A stretch of DNA of 64,000 nt. It comes from Arthrobacter sp. H35-D1. GTDB taxonomy: Bacteria; Actinomycetota; Actinomycetes; Actinomycetales; Micrococcaceae. Each line of letters opens with the position of its first letter. The stretch's first letter is position 1. The notes under the pieces were generated by a model. The model had not been told where the DNA came from. It saw only the letters and a program-made list of their open reading frames with translations, and made no database searches. This document shows, piece by piece, positions 54,791 to 63,477 of this stretch. Made by a program: the position numbers and the translations under genes. The DNA is taken from positions 248,001 through 312,000 of the forward strand of contig NZ_JASISP010000001.1 in assembly GCF_030063185.1 (NCBI RefSeq), in the 5' to 3' direction.

Positions 54791-55588
54791 TTAGCCGAAT
54801 ATCGGGTTCCAGCTGCCGAGCACGACGGCGGACACCACCGACACGGCTGCGATCACCAATCCTCCGGCAACCACCCACGCGTCGTGCGGGGCGAACCTCG
54901 ATTCCCGGGCCCAGGTGCGCGGGCCGGCCCCAAAGCCCTTGGCCTCCATGGTGACGGCCAGCCTCGAGGCGCGGCGCACGGCTTGCACGAGCAGTGCCAT
55001 GGCCTGGCCCAGTTGGGCCCTCAGCCCGCGGAACAGTCCAGGTTCCGCGCCCACTCCGCGGGCGCGGCGTGCCATGCCCAACGTCTGCCATTCGGCGACG
55101 AGCAGTCCCACCAGACGCATGGCAGCCAGCGCCCCGAGCACAAAGCGGTGTGGCAGCCGCAGCTTTTGCGCAAGGGCATCGGCCAGGTCGGTGGGGTCGG
55201 TGGAGGCCAAGACGATGATGGCGGGAAGGGCGATGGCCAGCCCGCGCAAGGCAATCGCAACACCGGCCTCAAGTGACCCGCTGGTAAACGTCACTGGACC
55301 CAGCGAGAGCAACATCTCCCCGGTTTTGGGCGCCAACAAGGCCGTGCCGTAACCTCCCACGACGGCTGCCATGAGGATCGGCCAGCCGCGCAGCAAAAGC
55401 ATCCGCACGCTGAGCCCGGCCAGCGGCAGCAAGGCGCATTCAAGCACCAAGGCCACCGTTGACGACACCCAGTCGACGCTTGTCAGGAGCACGATCGTGA
55501 TGGCCATGCCGGCGCCCAGCTTGGCCAATGGATTTGTGCGGGCCAGCCAGGCGCGGGAGCGCGGGGCGGCCATGATGTCAACGCTCAT
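54791..55588 (-). CDS. ykoC: ECF transporter transmembrane (T) component, YkoC type
   Basis: A 265-residue membrane protein with five or six helices. The two coupling motifs of EcfT proteins are visible, as RRARG (MARRARGVGAEP) and RRASRLAVTMEAKGFGAG, which bind the ATPases. Together with YkoD and YkoE it forms an energy-coupling-factor importer for thiamine or its hydroxymethylpyrimidine precursor. Its ATG overlaps the ykoD stop by 4 nt; last gene of the operon. Confidence 0.92.
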   Translation of the reverse strand: MSVDIMAAPRSRAWLARTNPLAKLGAGMAITIVLLTSVDWVSSTVALVLECALLPLAGLSVRMLLLRGWPILMAAVVGGYGTALLAPKTGEMLLSLGPVTFTSGSLEAGVAIALRGLAIALPAIIVLASTDPTDLADALAQKLRLPHRFVLGALAAMRLVGLLVAEWQTLGMARRARGVGAEPGLFRGLRAQLGQAMALLVQAVRRASRLAVTMEAKGFGAGPRTWARESRFAPHDAWVVAGGLVIAAVSVVSAVVLGSWNPIFG

Positions 55589-57222
55589 CGCCGCACCGCC
55601 CCTCCGTTTGTCGACGTCTTCGCCGCGTCCGCCAGCGGTGCCCCCTGCGAGCCCGAGATCCGCGCGGAGACGTCATGGTCTCCAAGCCCGACGGGGTGCG
55701 AGGTGCCGCCGAGCACAAGCCGGTCCCCTCCCAAAACAGCGTTGAAGGCAGCGTCGTGTGTCACCGAAACGACGGCCGTGCCGGCGTCCAAAAGCTCCGT
55801 GAGCAAGGATGCGAGCTCCGCCCACGTATTGGCGTCTTGGCCAAACGTGGGCTCGTCCAGGATCAGCACCTGCGGACTCGCAGCCAGCACAGTGGCCACC
55901 GACAACCTCCGCTTTTCACCTCCGGAGAGGGTAAACGGGTTTGCCTGCGCCAGATGTTCCAGCCGCAGTCGCACCAACAAGTCCTCCACGGAGTCCTCGC
56001 CCTGGCCCAGCAGTCGCGGGGCAAAAAGCAGCTCATCGCGCACCGTGCCCGCCACAAATTGGTGTTCAGGTTCCTGGAACACCGTGCCAATCCGGCTGAT
56101 CAGCTCGCGGCCGCGCCACTTCAGCGGCGAAGTTGACCCCCCGCGGGCCAACGCCGGGGTCGCCTCCAACAGCCCGCCCACAGGGGCCAGCAGTCCGGCC
56201 AGCGTCAGTGCCAGCGTCGATTTTCCCGACCCGTTGGGACCTGTCACGCTCAGCGCCTGGCCAGCGTTGATGTGCACATCGGGCACGACGGCGGCCGGAA
56301 CCACCGGGTGCCGTCGCCGTCCCTTCGTGCGGGAGACGGCAAGGGCTTGCGCTTCGAGCAAGAGCTGCGCTCCGGCGTCGAGCTTCCCCGGCCCCGCTGT
56401 CCCCACCTTGGGGATAGCAGGGGTGCGCGGCCGCACTGCGGGGATATGGCCGGGGATCCAGATCCCGGCGGCCGCCAGCAACTCCCGGCTCTGTGCCAGC
56501 ACGGTGGCAGGTGGGCCGTCGAACAGCACGCCGCCGGGCTCTCCCAGAGCAGCGGGGGCCAGCACCACGATCCTGTCCACCACTTCCAGCCACACCGAGA
56601 CGCGGTGTTCCACAACGACCAGCGTGGCTCCGGTTTCATCAAGGGTGCGGCGCACCGCGTCGCGGACCTCCACCACGCCGGCCGGGTCGAGGTTGGCGGT
56701 GGGCTCATCCAGCAGCAGCAGGCCGGGGCGCATGGCCAGGATGCCGGCCAGGCCGAGACGTTGTTTCTGCCCGCCCGACAGGGTCGAGCTGGAATGGTCA
56801 AGAGGCAAGTTCAGGCCCACGGCTTCAAGGGCCTCCGGCACCCGGCGCCAGATTTCCTCCCGGGGAACCGCCAAGTTCTCCGCTCCGAAAGCAACGTCGT
56901 CGCCAATGCGTGAGAGCACCACCTGGGCGTCGGGGTCCTGCTGCATGAGTCCGGCACGGCCGCGTGATTCCGCCACCGGCCTGCCGTCAACGAGCAGGTC
57001 GCCGCTCTCGCTGGCGTCCTCATCGGCACCCAGGACACCGGCCAAGGCGTGCAGAAGCGTGGATTTTCCGGCTCCGGAGGGACCCAACAACAGCACCCGT
57101 TCCCCGGGCTCAACCACCAGGTCAAGCCCTTGCACGGCACGGTTGCGCCGGCCTGAATGCTGCCACCCCCAGCCCTTCGCTTGTATCCGCACCGGGGAGC
57201 ACCGGTTTTGCGCGGTTGCCAT
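55585..57222 (-). CDS. ykoD: ECF transporter double ATPase, YkoD type
   Basis: A 545-residue protein with two fused ABC ATPase domains: Walker A GPSGAGKST at 47-55, signature LSGGQKQRLGLAG and Walker B LLLLDEPTANLDP in the first; GPNGSGKST near 325, LSGGEKRRLSVAT and VLILDEPTFGQD in the second. It drives uptake through YkoC/YkoE. ATG 57222 is 2 nt behind the ykoE stop. The linker between domains (about 260-305) is Pro/Ala-rich. Confidence 0.95.
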   Translation of the reverse strand: MATAQNRCSPVRIQAKGWGWQHSGRRNRAVQGLDLVVEPGERVLLLGPSGAGKSTLLHALAGVLGADEDASESGDLLVDGRPVAESRGRAGLMQQDPDAQVVLSRIGDDVAFGAENLAVPREEIWRRVPEALEAVGLNLPLDHSSSTLSGGQKQRLGLAGILAMRPGLLLLDEPTANLDPAGVVEVRDAVRRTLDETGATLVVVEHRVSVWLEVVDRIVVLAPAALGEPGGVLFDGPPATVLAQSRELLAAAGIWIPGHIPAVRPRTPAIPKVGTAGPGKLDAGAQLLLEAQALAVSRTKGRRRHPVVPAAVVPDVHINAGQALSVTGPNGSGKSTLALTLAGLLAPVGGLLEATPALARGGSTSPLKWRGRELISRIGTVFQEPEHQFVAGTVRDELLFAPRLLGQGEDSVEDLLVRLRLEHLAQANPFTLSGGEKRRLSVATVLAASPQVLILDEPTFGQDANTWAELASLLTELLDAGTAVVSVTHDAAFNAVLGGDRLVLGGTSHPVGLGDHDVSARISGSQGAPLADAAKTSTNGGAVRR

Positions 57223-57224
57223 GG

Positions 57225-57872
57225 CTAGACCGCTCGTTCGGTGGCGGCACGGCGCGAGGCCAGGTTGGCAAGCGCCCCTGTCCGTGCCAGGCCGCGCACG
57301 GCGAGCCATGAAACCAGCCCGGCGATGACGGCACCGGAGACCATGGCCAGCACAATGTAAACGAGTTTCCACTGCAGTGCCCACGCGACGTTGTAGACAA
57401 GGCTGTCATTCAAGCCCAGCGCCAAACCGGAGAAGGCGCCAGCCAGCAAGGCCACCGGCAGGGTGAACTTGCGGTAACGGAAGGCCGCAAAGACCAGCTC
57501 GGCACCCAGCCCCTGCACCAAGCCGGAAAGCAGCACGGTGAAGCCAAAGTGCGTGCCCAAAAACCCCTCGACAGTTGCGGCAATCAGCTCGCAATAAAGT
57601 GCTGCGCCGGGCTTGCGGATCACCAGGCCGCCCAGCACGCCGGCGATCAGCCAGCCGCCGCCATACAGGGCAGCGACGGGCGGGAAGGCGACCGTGAAGG
57701 CGGCGATAAAACCGTAGCCAGCGGACCAAAGCCAGAAAATGACGCCCACGGCAACGCCGAGAACGGACACCACCACGATGTCCACCACCCGCCAGCTACT
57801 TTTGGGTGTGGCTTGATTGCGCGGTGATTGATGGTTGGCAGCGGTGTTTTCGCCCGCCATTGACTTGCTCAT
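57225..57872 (-). CDS. ykoE: ECF transporter substrate-binding (S) component, YkoE type
   Basis: A 215-residue membrane protein with six helices matching YkoE: IVVVSVLGVAVGVIFWLW, ALYGGGWLIAGVLGGLVIRK, FGFTVLLSGLVQGLGAELVF and GLALGLNDSLVYN. It binds the substrate, thought to be thiamine or hydroxymethylpyrimidine, outside the cell. A strong AAAGGAGG lies 6 nt before the ATG at 57872. First gene behind the TPP riboswitch, which supports the substrate assignment. Confidence 0.95.
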   Translation of the reverse strand: MSKSMAGENTAANHQSPRNQATPKSSWRVVDIVVVSVLGVAVGVIFWLWSAGYGFIAAFTVAFPPVAALYGGGWLIAGVLGGLVIRKPGAALYCELIAATVEGFLGTHFGFTVLLSGLVQGLGAELVFAAFRYRKFTLPVALLAGAFSGLALGLNDSLVYNVAWALQWKLVYIVLAMVSGAVIAGLVSWLAVRGLARTGALANLASRRAATERAV

Positions 57873-57927
57873 GTTTCCTCCTTTTCAGGAGGGGCGGCTG
57901 CCGCGGTATTTCCGCGCAGCCGAAGAG

Positions 57928-58030
57928 AAGCTCGACTCCCTTCGCCGGTACTAGCCGGAGCAGGTTCGAGGGTCTGCGGTTAAACCGCACTCTCAGCGCT
58001 CTCACCCAAGTCGGGTGGACGCTCCCCTGT
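57928..58030 (-). ncRNA. TPP riboswitch (THI element)
   Basis: On the minus strand the THI motifs appear in order: GGGGAGCGTCC, GCTGAGAGTGCGG (the CTGAGA that binds the pyrimidine) and then ACCCTCGAACCTGCTCCGG with CTAGTACCGGCGAAGGGAG (the pyrophosphate-binding half). It ends about 55 nt before the ykoE ATG, so thiamine pyrophosphate should shut the importer operon down, probably at the level of translation or termination. Confidence 0.95.
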
Positions 58031-58192
58031 CGTGTTGAATTGCGGTATCAGTTTACCCCCGACCAAGGCCTGGCGGTAATACCCGCACTCACAATCAGTA
58101 ACTTAGCCGCGTTGGCGCCCTGCGGGCAAGTCCAATTCGCTGCCCGGGATTGCCATGTTGCGTTGCGCCCTGGCGGCGACTGGATGAACCAA

Positions 58193-58233
58193 GGGCGCTG
58201 CGGGAACCCCGTGAAGGAGTTCCCGCAGCGCCC
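58193..58233. terminator. Perfect 15-bp hairpin after the GH84 gene
   Basis: 58193-58207 pairs exactly with 58219-58233 around an 11-nt loop, 36 nt beyond the stop of the minus-strand glycosidase gene. Confidence 0.8.
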
Positions 58234-58268
58234 AGGCTCCGGTCGTGCCGAGTGCCTACCCGTGCCGG

Positions 58269-61200
58269 TTAGTGCCGGGCGGGCTTGCGGCGACGGGCCA
58301 ACAGCAGTCCCCCGAGCAGAAGCACCAAGGCGATTCCACCCGCTGATCCCATGGCGAACCCTGTATGGGCCAGATCGTCGCCAGTGTTGTCGCTTGGCGT
58401 ACCGGTCCCGCTGGTGGGGGCTTTTGTTGCCGTCGCAGTCGGTGCGCCAGTGTCAATGGGTGTTGCGCTGGACGTCCCGGTTGCTGTCGGCGTCGGGGCA
58501 CCCGTGGCGGTTGCCGTGCTTGTCGGCGTCGGGGCACCCGTGGCGGTTGCCGTGCTTGTCGGGGTCGGCTCAACTGCTTCACCAATGTACGGCCCGTCGC
58601 CAACGGGCCCGGTGGCGCGCAGGCCCAATTCGTAGACGACAGGCTTGGCAGCCGGGTTCGCCACGGTTCCGGGCGTGAACAAGATGCGCACACCGGAGAT
58701 CCCCGCCTGGGTCAGGACTGCTTCCTGGAAGCTCACCTCCGGATCCAGGGCACCCAGGGTGACCCATTCGCCGTCGACCTTCACTTGCAGGTCGCCGTTG
58801 ATGTGGCCAACAACGGCCACCGACTTCATGGCCTCCGGCGCATCAAGGGTGTGTGTCAGATGCGAACCCGCAACGGGCACATCGGCTGATTCAAATGCCG
58901 TGTCAATGTTGGCGTCGAAAGCACTTGCAGCGCCTGTGCCGTTCGCGCCTGCAAGGTCCGTGCTCAACTTCTTGCTCGCATCGAAGGCTTGGAACCCACG
59001 GACCTTCACCCACTGGCCACCAGGGTTCGGGGCAGTTGCAACCATGCGGATATAGCGGGCGCTGACGGGTGTGTCGAAGCTCTGCTCGATGCGTGGCTTG
59101 CTCTCAAATGTTCCGGCGGGAGTCCACGTTGCATTGTCAGCTGAATATTCAATGCGCGCGTTGTAGAACATATCACCGGTGTTGGTGTCGGAGTCGGACT
59201 GCTGGATCAAAACCTTGCCCACCTCCTTCACCTCACCCAAGTCAATGGTGACGGTGGAGCCGACCACGGGTGGGGCGCTTGACCACCAAAGGGTGCTGTC
59301 ATCGCCGTCGACCATCCGTTCGACGTTGTTGTCCTGGTAGGTGGGCAGGGACGAGGACGCGGTGGCCGTGTAGCTGTTGGCCGATGCCACAGGAGTCAGG
59401 TTCAGCCACGTGTTGTAGCGCTCCTGTGCCGCTGTTGTGAAGATTTCAAAAACGCCGTCGCCGACGGAGGGAACAATGACATTGGGGACGGTGCCGACGT
59501 TGTTCGGTCCAACATCGGAAACAGTGGCGCGCTTGGCCAAAGCCATCTCCGTTGCGGCTTCCAGGGCCGTGTCGGTGGCGAGAACGCCATTGCCGGCCTT
59601 GATGGCCTCCAGCATGGAAATTTGTTCTTCCATGGCGGTGGCCCAGTGGGCGGCGGCGTCAATCCACGGCTTGGAATCGTCGTAGAAGCCTGCCATGGCC
59701 ATGTTTTCAAGAGTTGCCGGGCCTGCCTTGATGATGGCCAGCCGGTCCTTCAACGGCTGCATTCCTGCAGCGTCGTCAGCGTCAAGGGCGGTCCAGAAGG
59801 CAGCGACGTCTGCGCTCAGGGCAGGAGCAGTCTGCGAGCTTGGGCGGTAGGGCTTCCAGCTCTGGTTCAGGTCTACGAAAGTAACAAGTGACTTGCGGAT
59901 GGCTGCATCGTTGCCGGCAAGCTCGGTAATGATGGCTGACTGCGTGGTTGCCGCATCGTAGGCCGGACTGTTCCACGAGTAGTCGCCAAAACCAGCCAAG
60001 GCGATCATGGAGGCATAGGCCTCGATCATCGGGTTGGAGGTGATGCCGTCGATGTGTTTGTACAGGTTGGGGTCGCGACCTTCCAGCGGGTTCAGGAACA
60101 GTCGTCCGCGTTGGCCGTCGTTGACCGGCAGATTGTCCCAGATGTAGAAGTGCTCGGCGTTGTAGGTGTCCACGGCCCGGATCACTGAGTCCTCGGTGAT
60201 GGCGTCCGAGAAAACGCCCTCGCCTGTCCACTGGATCAGGATGGACTCATCCGTCATCAGACCAAATTGGTCCTTGTACGGGTCGGGGCCGGAGCCGGCG
60301 TAGTTGGTCGGCACTGTCTGCAGCGGCTGCAGATTGTGGACCTTGACGTAGTCATTGACAATGCGGTTCAGGTAGAAGGCCTGCCCGTCGGCCAGCTTGC
60401 GGAAACCGGCACTGGTGAACTTGGCCTTGTCGGCAGCACAATTCAACTGCGGGTTGATGTCATCCAAGGCAATGTAGAAGCTGCTGACCCCAATGTTGCG
60501 CAGCTGGTCAAACTTGGCCACGGTTGCGGCGAAGTCGCCGTCGTCCGAGTAGCAAACATCGTTGCCTGGGGACAGGGCAAAGGTGAAGTTCACGTGGTTG
60601 GCATTGGCCTCGTCGACCAGTTCCTTCAGATTTGCCAATTCCGCTGCCGGGTAAAGATCACGCCACTTTGAACGGAGGTAATTGTCGTCCTTGGGCGTGT
60701 AAATGTAGGTGTTCATTTTGTGTTCGCCGTAGAAATCAAGCTGGTCCAGGCGCGCCTGGTGCGACCACGGAATGCCATAGAAACCTTCGATGGCGCCGCG
60801 GATGGACATCAACGGCCAGTCCTTGACCTGCATGGCCGGGGCTGCACCGTCGGCCACCACCTGACTCAAGCTCTGCACCGCATAGAAAGTGCCCGTGGCG
60901 TCCTTGCCATTGAGGACAAGTTTGGGCTTTCCTTCGATGCTGCCCGTGGCAATCACGTAGCCGTCTGCTGCCAAGGCGTCGGCGCTCGTGGCGCCTACGG
61001 CAGTGAGCGCGGCAGGCAGTGCGGCATTCCCGGCCGTGGTGCCCATGACCACAGTGGCATCCGCGGCGGCGGCGCCGTCCACGAACGTGGCGGTTCCGCC
61101 GGCCTTGCCAATGACTTGGTCCAGCAGGTTCTTGGCCGCAGGATCCGTGGCGGCACCGACGGAAACCGTTACGTTGCCGGTCAGCGGCACCGCAACTCCC

Positions 61201-61358
61201 GTGTCGCTTGATTCCTGGGGCGTGGGCAGGATCTCCGCCGGCGTTGTCTCCGCTTGGGCGCTCGGCAGGGATCCTGGCGACAGTGCCGCCATTCCTCCTC
61301 CGGTCATGATCGCCAAGGCCAGCGCCCCGGTGGCAACGTGCTTGAAAGTACGGTTCAC
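58269..61358 (-). CDS. Cell-wall-anchored GH84 beta-N-acetylglucosaminidase
   Basis: A 1029-residue surface enzyme. A signal peptide (1-36, ending SAQA) leads into a GH20b-like N-domain and a GH84 catalytic barrel (IRGAIEGFYGIPWSHQARLD, catalytic Asp pair D299-D300 in YIALDDINPQ). An F5/8-type carbohydrate-binding domain follows (near 680-810, ASSSLPTYQDNNVERMVDGD), then a second beta domain, a Thr/Pro/Ala stalk with 36-bp repeats, and the anchor LAHTG, helix and KPARH tail, an LAxTG signal for sortase E. It should cleave GlcNAc from glycans outside the cell. GTG 61358 has GAGGGGAAAAGT before it; the longer frame adds no signal. Confidence 0.93.
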   Translation of the reverse strand: MNRTFKHVATGALALAIMTGGGMAALSPGSLPSAQAETTPAEILPTPQESSDTGVAVPLTGNVTVSVGAATDPAAKNLLDQVIGKAGGTATFVDGAAAADATVVMGTTAGNAALPAALTAVGATSADALAADGYVIATGSIEGKPKLVLNGKDATGTFYAVQSLSQVVADGAAPAMQVKDWPLMSIRGAIEGFYGIPWSHQARLDQLDFYGEHKMNTYIYTPKDDNYLRSKWRDLYPAAELANLKELVDEANANHVNFTFALSPGNDVCYSDDGDFAATVAKFDQLRNIGVSSFYIALDDINPQLNCAADKAKFTSAGFRKLADGQAFYLNRIVNDYVKVHNLQPLQTVPTNYAGSGPDPYKDQFGLMTDESILIQWTGEGVFSDAITEDSVIRAVDTYNAEHFYIWDNLPVNDGQRGRLFLNPLEGRDPNLYKHIDGITSNPMIEAYASMIALAGFGDYSWNSPAYDAATTQSAIITELAGNDAAIRKSLVTFVDLNQSWKPYRPSSQTAPALSADVAAFWTALDADDAAGMQPLKDRLAIIKAGPATLENMAMAGFYDDSKPWIDAAAHWATAMEEQISMLEAIKAGNGVLATDTALEAATEMALAKRATVSDVGPNNVGTVPNVIVPSVGDGVFEIFTTAAQERYNTWLNLTPVASANSYTATASSSLPTYQDNNVERMVDGDDSTLWWSSAPPVVGSTVTIDLGEVKEVGKVLIQQSDSDTNTGDMFYNARIEYSADNATWTPAGTFESKPRIEQSFDTPVSARYIRMVATAPNPGGQWVKVRGFQAFDASKKLSTDLAGANGTGAASAFDANIDTAFESADVPVAGSHLTHTLDAPEAMKSVAVVGHINGDLQVKVDGEWVTLGALDPEVSFQEAVLTQAGISGVRILFTPGTVANPAAKPVVYELGLRATGPVGDGPYIGEAVEPTPTSTATATGAPTPTSTATATGAPTPTATGTSSATPIDTGAPTATATKAPTSGTGTPSDNTGDDLAHTGFAMGSAGGIALVLLLGGLLLARRRKPARH
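58486..58557 (-). repeat. 36-bp tandem repeat in the stalk of the GH84 protein
   Basis: Two identical 36-bp units (58486-58521 and 58522-58557) with partial copies on both sides encode a Pro/Thr/Ala stalk (GAPTPTSTATAT) that lifts the enzyme off the wall. In-frame length variation is expected. Confidence 0.9.
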
Positions 61359-61784
61359 ACTTTTCCCCTCAGTATTGTGCAAGTAGGCGGAAATCCTCGC
61401 GATGATATGGATCACATTTTTGCGCCGACTTGTCGAACTCTACTGATGTGGGACAGATCACGTCAAGGAATAACTGTGGACATCGCTTTTATTTCGCACG
61501 CCTTGCCGGGTTGAAGTTCCCAATTCCACGGGGCTGAGGGGGTAGAGACCCTGGGCGGCAATCCCGGCGGGCGCCTGAATGCAGTCCTCCCCTTCAGGAA
61601 TGCGTTTGTGCCCTTCTCTTCCGCAGGAGGAATGTCACCAACGAAGCCACCACGAACCCTTCTCCAGACAATCCGGCGTCGGGCGTGTTCCCAGGGCGGA
61701 AATGCTTGCAGGCCGAGCGGGAACAGCTAGGCTGACCCTAAGGTTTTTTGCCCCGACGGGCCCGCCAACCACTGAGGAGTCCCT
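61359..61784. other. Divergent spacer between GH84 and DUF4235 genes
   Basis: About 425 bases without a gene. The GH84 promoter should lie near 61370-61430 on the minus strand (ACAATA-like -10). On the plus strand TAGGCT (61728-61733) is a fair -10 for DUF4235, followed by a 50-nt leader. Nothing else is recognisable. Confidence 0.4.
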
Positions 61785-62045
61785 ATGAACATCGTCTTCA
61801 AATTGCTTGCAACCGGAGTGAGCCTGGGCGCAGGATTCGTCGCCAGCAAGCTCGTGGACACGGTCTGGGAAAAGAGCACGGGAAACGAGCCCCCGAAGGA
61901 CGGGGCGGACTTGGAGAACAGCCTCCGTTCGGCCCTGACGTTTGCCTTGGTTTCTTCGATCGTTGCCGCCATCATTCAGACCTTGGTGGGGCGCACCACG
62001 CAAAAAGCCATCGCGCGCTTCAACAAGCACCCCGAAGAGGTCTAA
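61785..62045 (+). CDS. DUF4235 small membrane protein
   Basis: An 86-residue protein with hydrophobic helices at about 4-20 (VFKLLATGVSLGAGFVASKL) and 49-68 (LTFALVSSIVAAIIQTLVG), the DUF4235 pattern in which VWEKSTG..PP lies between. Common in Actinobacteria; function unknown. GAGGAG precedes the ATG at a good distance. Confidence 0.92.
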   Translation: MNIVFKLLATGVSLGAGFVASKLVDTVWEKSTGNEPPKDGADLENSLRSALTFALVSSIVAAIIQTLVGRTTQKAIARFNKHPEEV

Positions 62046-62081
62046 ACGCACGGTGCACCAACCGCTACGGCTGCAGACCGC

Positions 62082-62142
62082 CGCGAGATGCCAGTTGTGG
62101 TGCCCAAAACGCAGGTTAGGGCGCCACAACTGGCATCTCGCG
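62082..62142. repeat. Long inverted repeat D (24-bp arms)
   Basis: 62082-62105 and 62119-62142 are inverted copies around a 13-nt loop with a single difference that still pairs as G-U in RNA. It lies between DUF4235 (ending 62045) and the convergent mrpG (ending 62163). Its arm sequence is unrelated to elements A, B and C. Confidence 0.9.
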
Positions 62143-62162
62143 CGGTAATTTCTCCAGGCGAC

Positions 62163-62528
62163 TCAGGAGTTCGTGGACTCGTCTTCGACGACCGCCGCTA
62201 CGACTTCGTCGAGCTCGTCAACGCTGAGCATTTCGGGGCGGCGGTGCTTGGTGCGGTACCCGGCCCGGCCCACCATGTGGGCGGAGACCGGCACTGTGAG
62301 CAGCTGAAACATCCACGCCACCAGCAGCAGCGGCACCAAAGCCCATGCACGCAGTTGCAGGCCCATGGCCACAAGCATGAGGAGCAGGCCCAGAACTTGG
62401 GGCTTCGTGGCTGCGTGCATGCGGCTCATCAAGTCCGGGAAGCGTAATATTCCAATGGCTGCCGCCAAGCTCATCAAGGCGCCCACCACCAAGCAGACTC
62501 CCGTCAGCACATCGATCAGCGTGTTCAT
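62163..62528 (-). CDS. mrpG: Mrp Na+/H+ antiporter subunit G
   Basis: A 121-residue membrane protein with three helices: VLTGVCLVVGALMSLAAAIG, then FPDLMSRMHAATKPQVLG, the MrpG/MnhG signature, and LLLVAWMFQLLTVPVSAHM. A small essential part of the multi-subunit Mrp cation/proton antiporter. Last gene of the visible operon; its ATG overlaps mrpF by 4 nt. The acidic C-terminus (LDEVVAAVVEDE) is typical for actinobacterial members. Confidence 0.95.
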   Translation of the reverse strand: MNTLIDVLTGVCLVVGALMSLAAAIGILRFPDLMSRMHAATKPQVLGLLLMLVAMGLQLRAWALVPLLLVAWMFQLLTVPVSAHMVGRAGYRTKHRRPEMLSVDELDEVVAAVVEDESTNS

Positions 62529-62791
62529 CCTTCCTCCCTTTTGTGCGCAACGAAGCGGGCAACGGTGACGGAGCCAACAAAGCCAATGACGCTCAGCACC
62601 ACCAGCAGCGCCAAGTTGCCCGTGTGCTCATTGAGGGCCATCTCCGTGGCCAGTCCAGCCCCAAAAATGGCCAGCAAAACGTCGGCGGCAATGACGCGGT
62701 CAAGGAGCGAGGGTCCCTTGGCGATGCGGTAAATGGTGCCCAAGGCTGCCAGTGAGAGCATCACGGCAACCGCTATGACTACTATGTTCAT
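62525..62791 (-). CDS. mrpF: Mrp Na+/H+ antiporter subunit F
   Basis: An 88-residue protein with three helices and the MrpF core YRIAKGPSLLDRVIAADVLL. Coupled by 4-nt overlaps to mrpE in front and mrpG behind, giving the classic E-F-G order. Confidence 0.96.
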   Translation of the reverse strand: MNIVVIAVAVMLSLAALGTIYRIAKGPSLLDRVIAADVLLAIFGAGLATEMALNEHTGNLALLVVLSVIGFVGSVTVARFVAHKREEG

Positions 62792-63477
62792 GGCTGCTTC
62801 TCCCCCGCCTCGGTGTGACCGGGCGCGCCGGCGTCAGGCTCAGGCCCGGCAGCAGGCTCGGGCAATGATTCGAAGACTGACTGCGCATAGGTGCGCACGG
62901 GCGACCCTGTCTGTTCCGCCTGCACTGCAGCCAGCTCCCCCTTGGTGCCCATGACTTGGATCAGTCTGGCTTCAATGTCCTGAATCCCCCGCCGCACCAC
63001 GGCCACGCTCTCCGGCGTGGGCGCGTTCATGGCATGGACATACAAGGTTGCAGCACCCCTGTCCACCTCCACCACAAGGGATCCGGGAATAAGGGAAAGC
63101 ACGTGCCCAACAGCTGTCATGAGCAAATCGGACGGACTGCGCAGCGGCACTGCAATGACGGCGTTGCGGATCCGCGGCCCCTTGGCAAGGGCCCAGTACA
63201 ACACCTGGAAACTGGCAACTGTGACCTGCTTGATGAACCACAGCAAGAATGCCAGTGCACGCAGCAAGCTGAAGCGCCCGCTGAGCTCAACGGGCGGAAG
63301 GTAAAACGCCTGCGCCACGGCGACGGCAATCAGCGCACCAAAGAGCAGGTTTCCGGCGCTAAAATCCCGCCACAGGGCGCCCCATACGAGGACCAGCCAA
63401 ATGAGCAGGGGAAGCTTTTGCATGGCCTTCAGCGGGTGCTTGGTCTCCACTGCCTTCTTGTTCACCGCCCGGTTCAT
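62788..63477 (-). CDS. mrpE: Mrp Na+/H+ antiporter subunit E
   Basis: A 229-residue protein with two or three N-terminal helices and the MrpE landmarks (FLLWFIKQVTVASFQVLYW, LLMTAVGHVLSLIPGSLVVEVD, LYVHAMNAP). The last 60 residues form an Ala/Pro/Glu-rich cytoplasmic tail longer than in Bacillus MrpE. Its ATG overlaps the mrpD stop. Confidence 0.95.
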   Translation of the reverse strand: MNRAVNKKAVETKHPLKAMQKLPLLIWLVLVWGALWRDFSAGNLLFGALIAVAVAQAFYLPPVELSGRFSLLRALAFLLWFIKQVTVASFQVLYWALAKGPRIRNAVIAVPLRSPSDLLMTAVGHVLSLIPGSLVVEVDRGAATLYVHAMNAPTPESVAVVRRGIQDIEARLIQVMGTKGELAAVQAEQTGSPVRTYAQSVFESLPEPAAGPEPDAGAPGHTEAGEKQP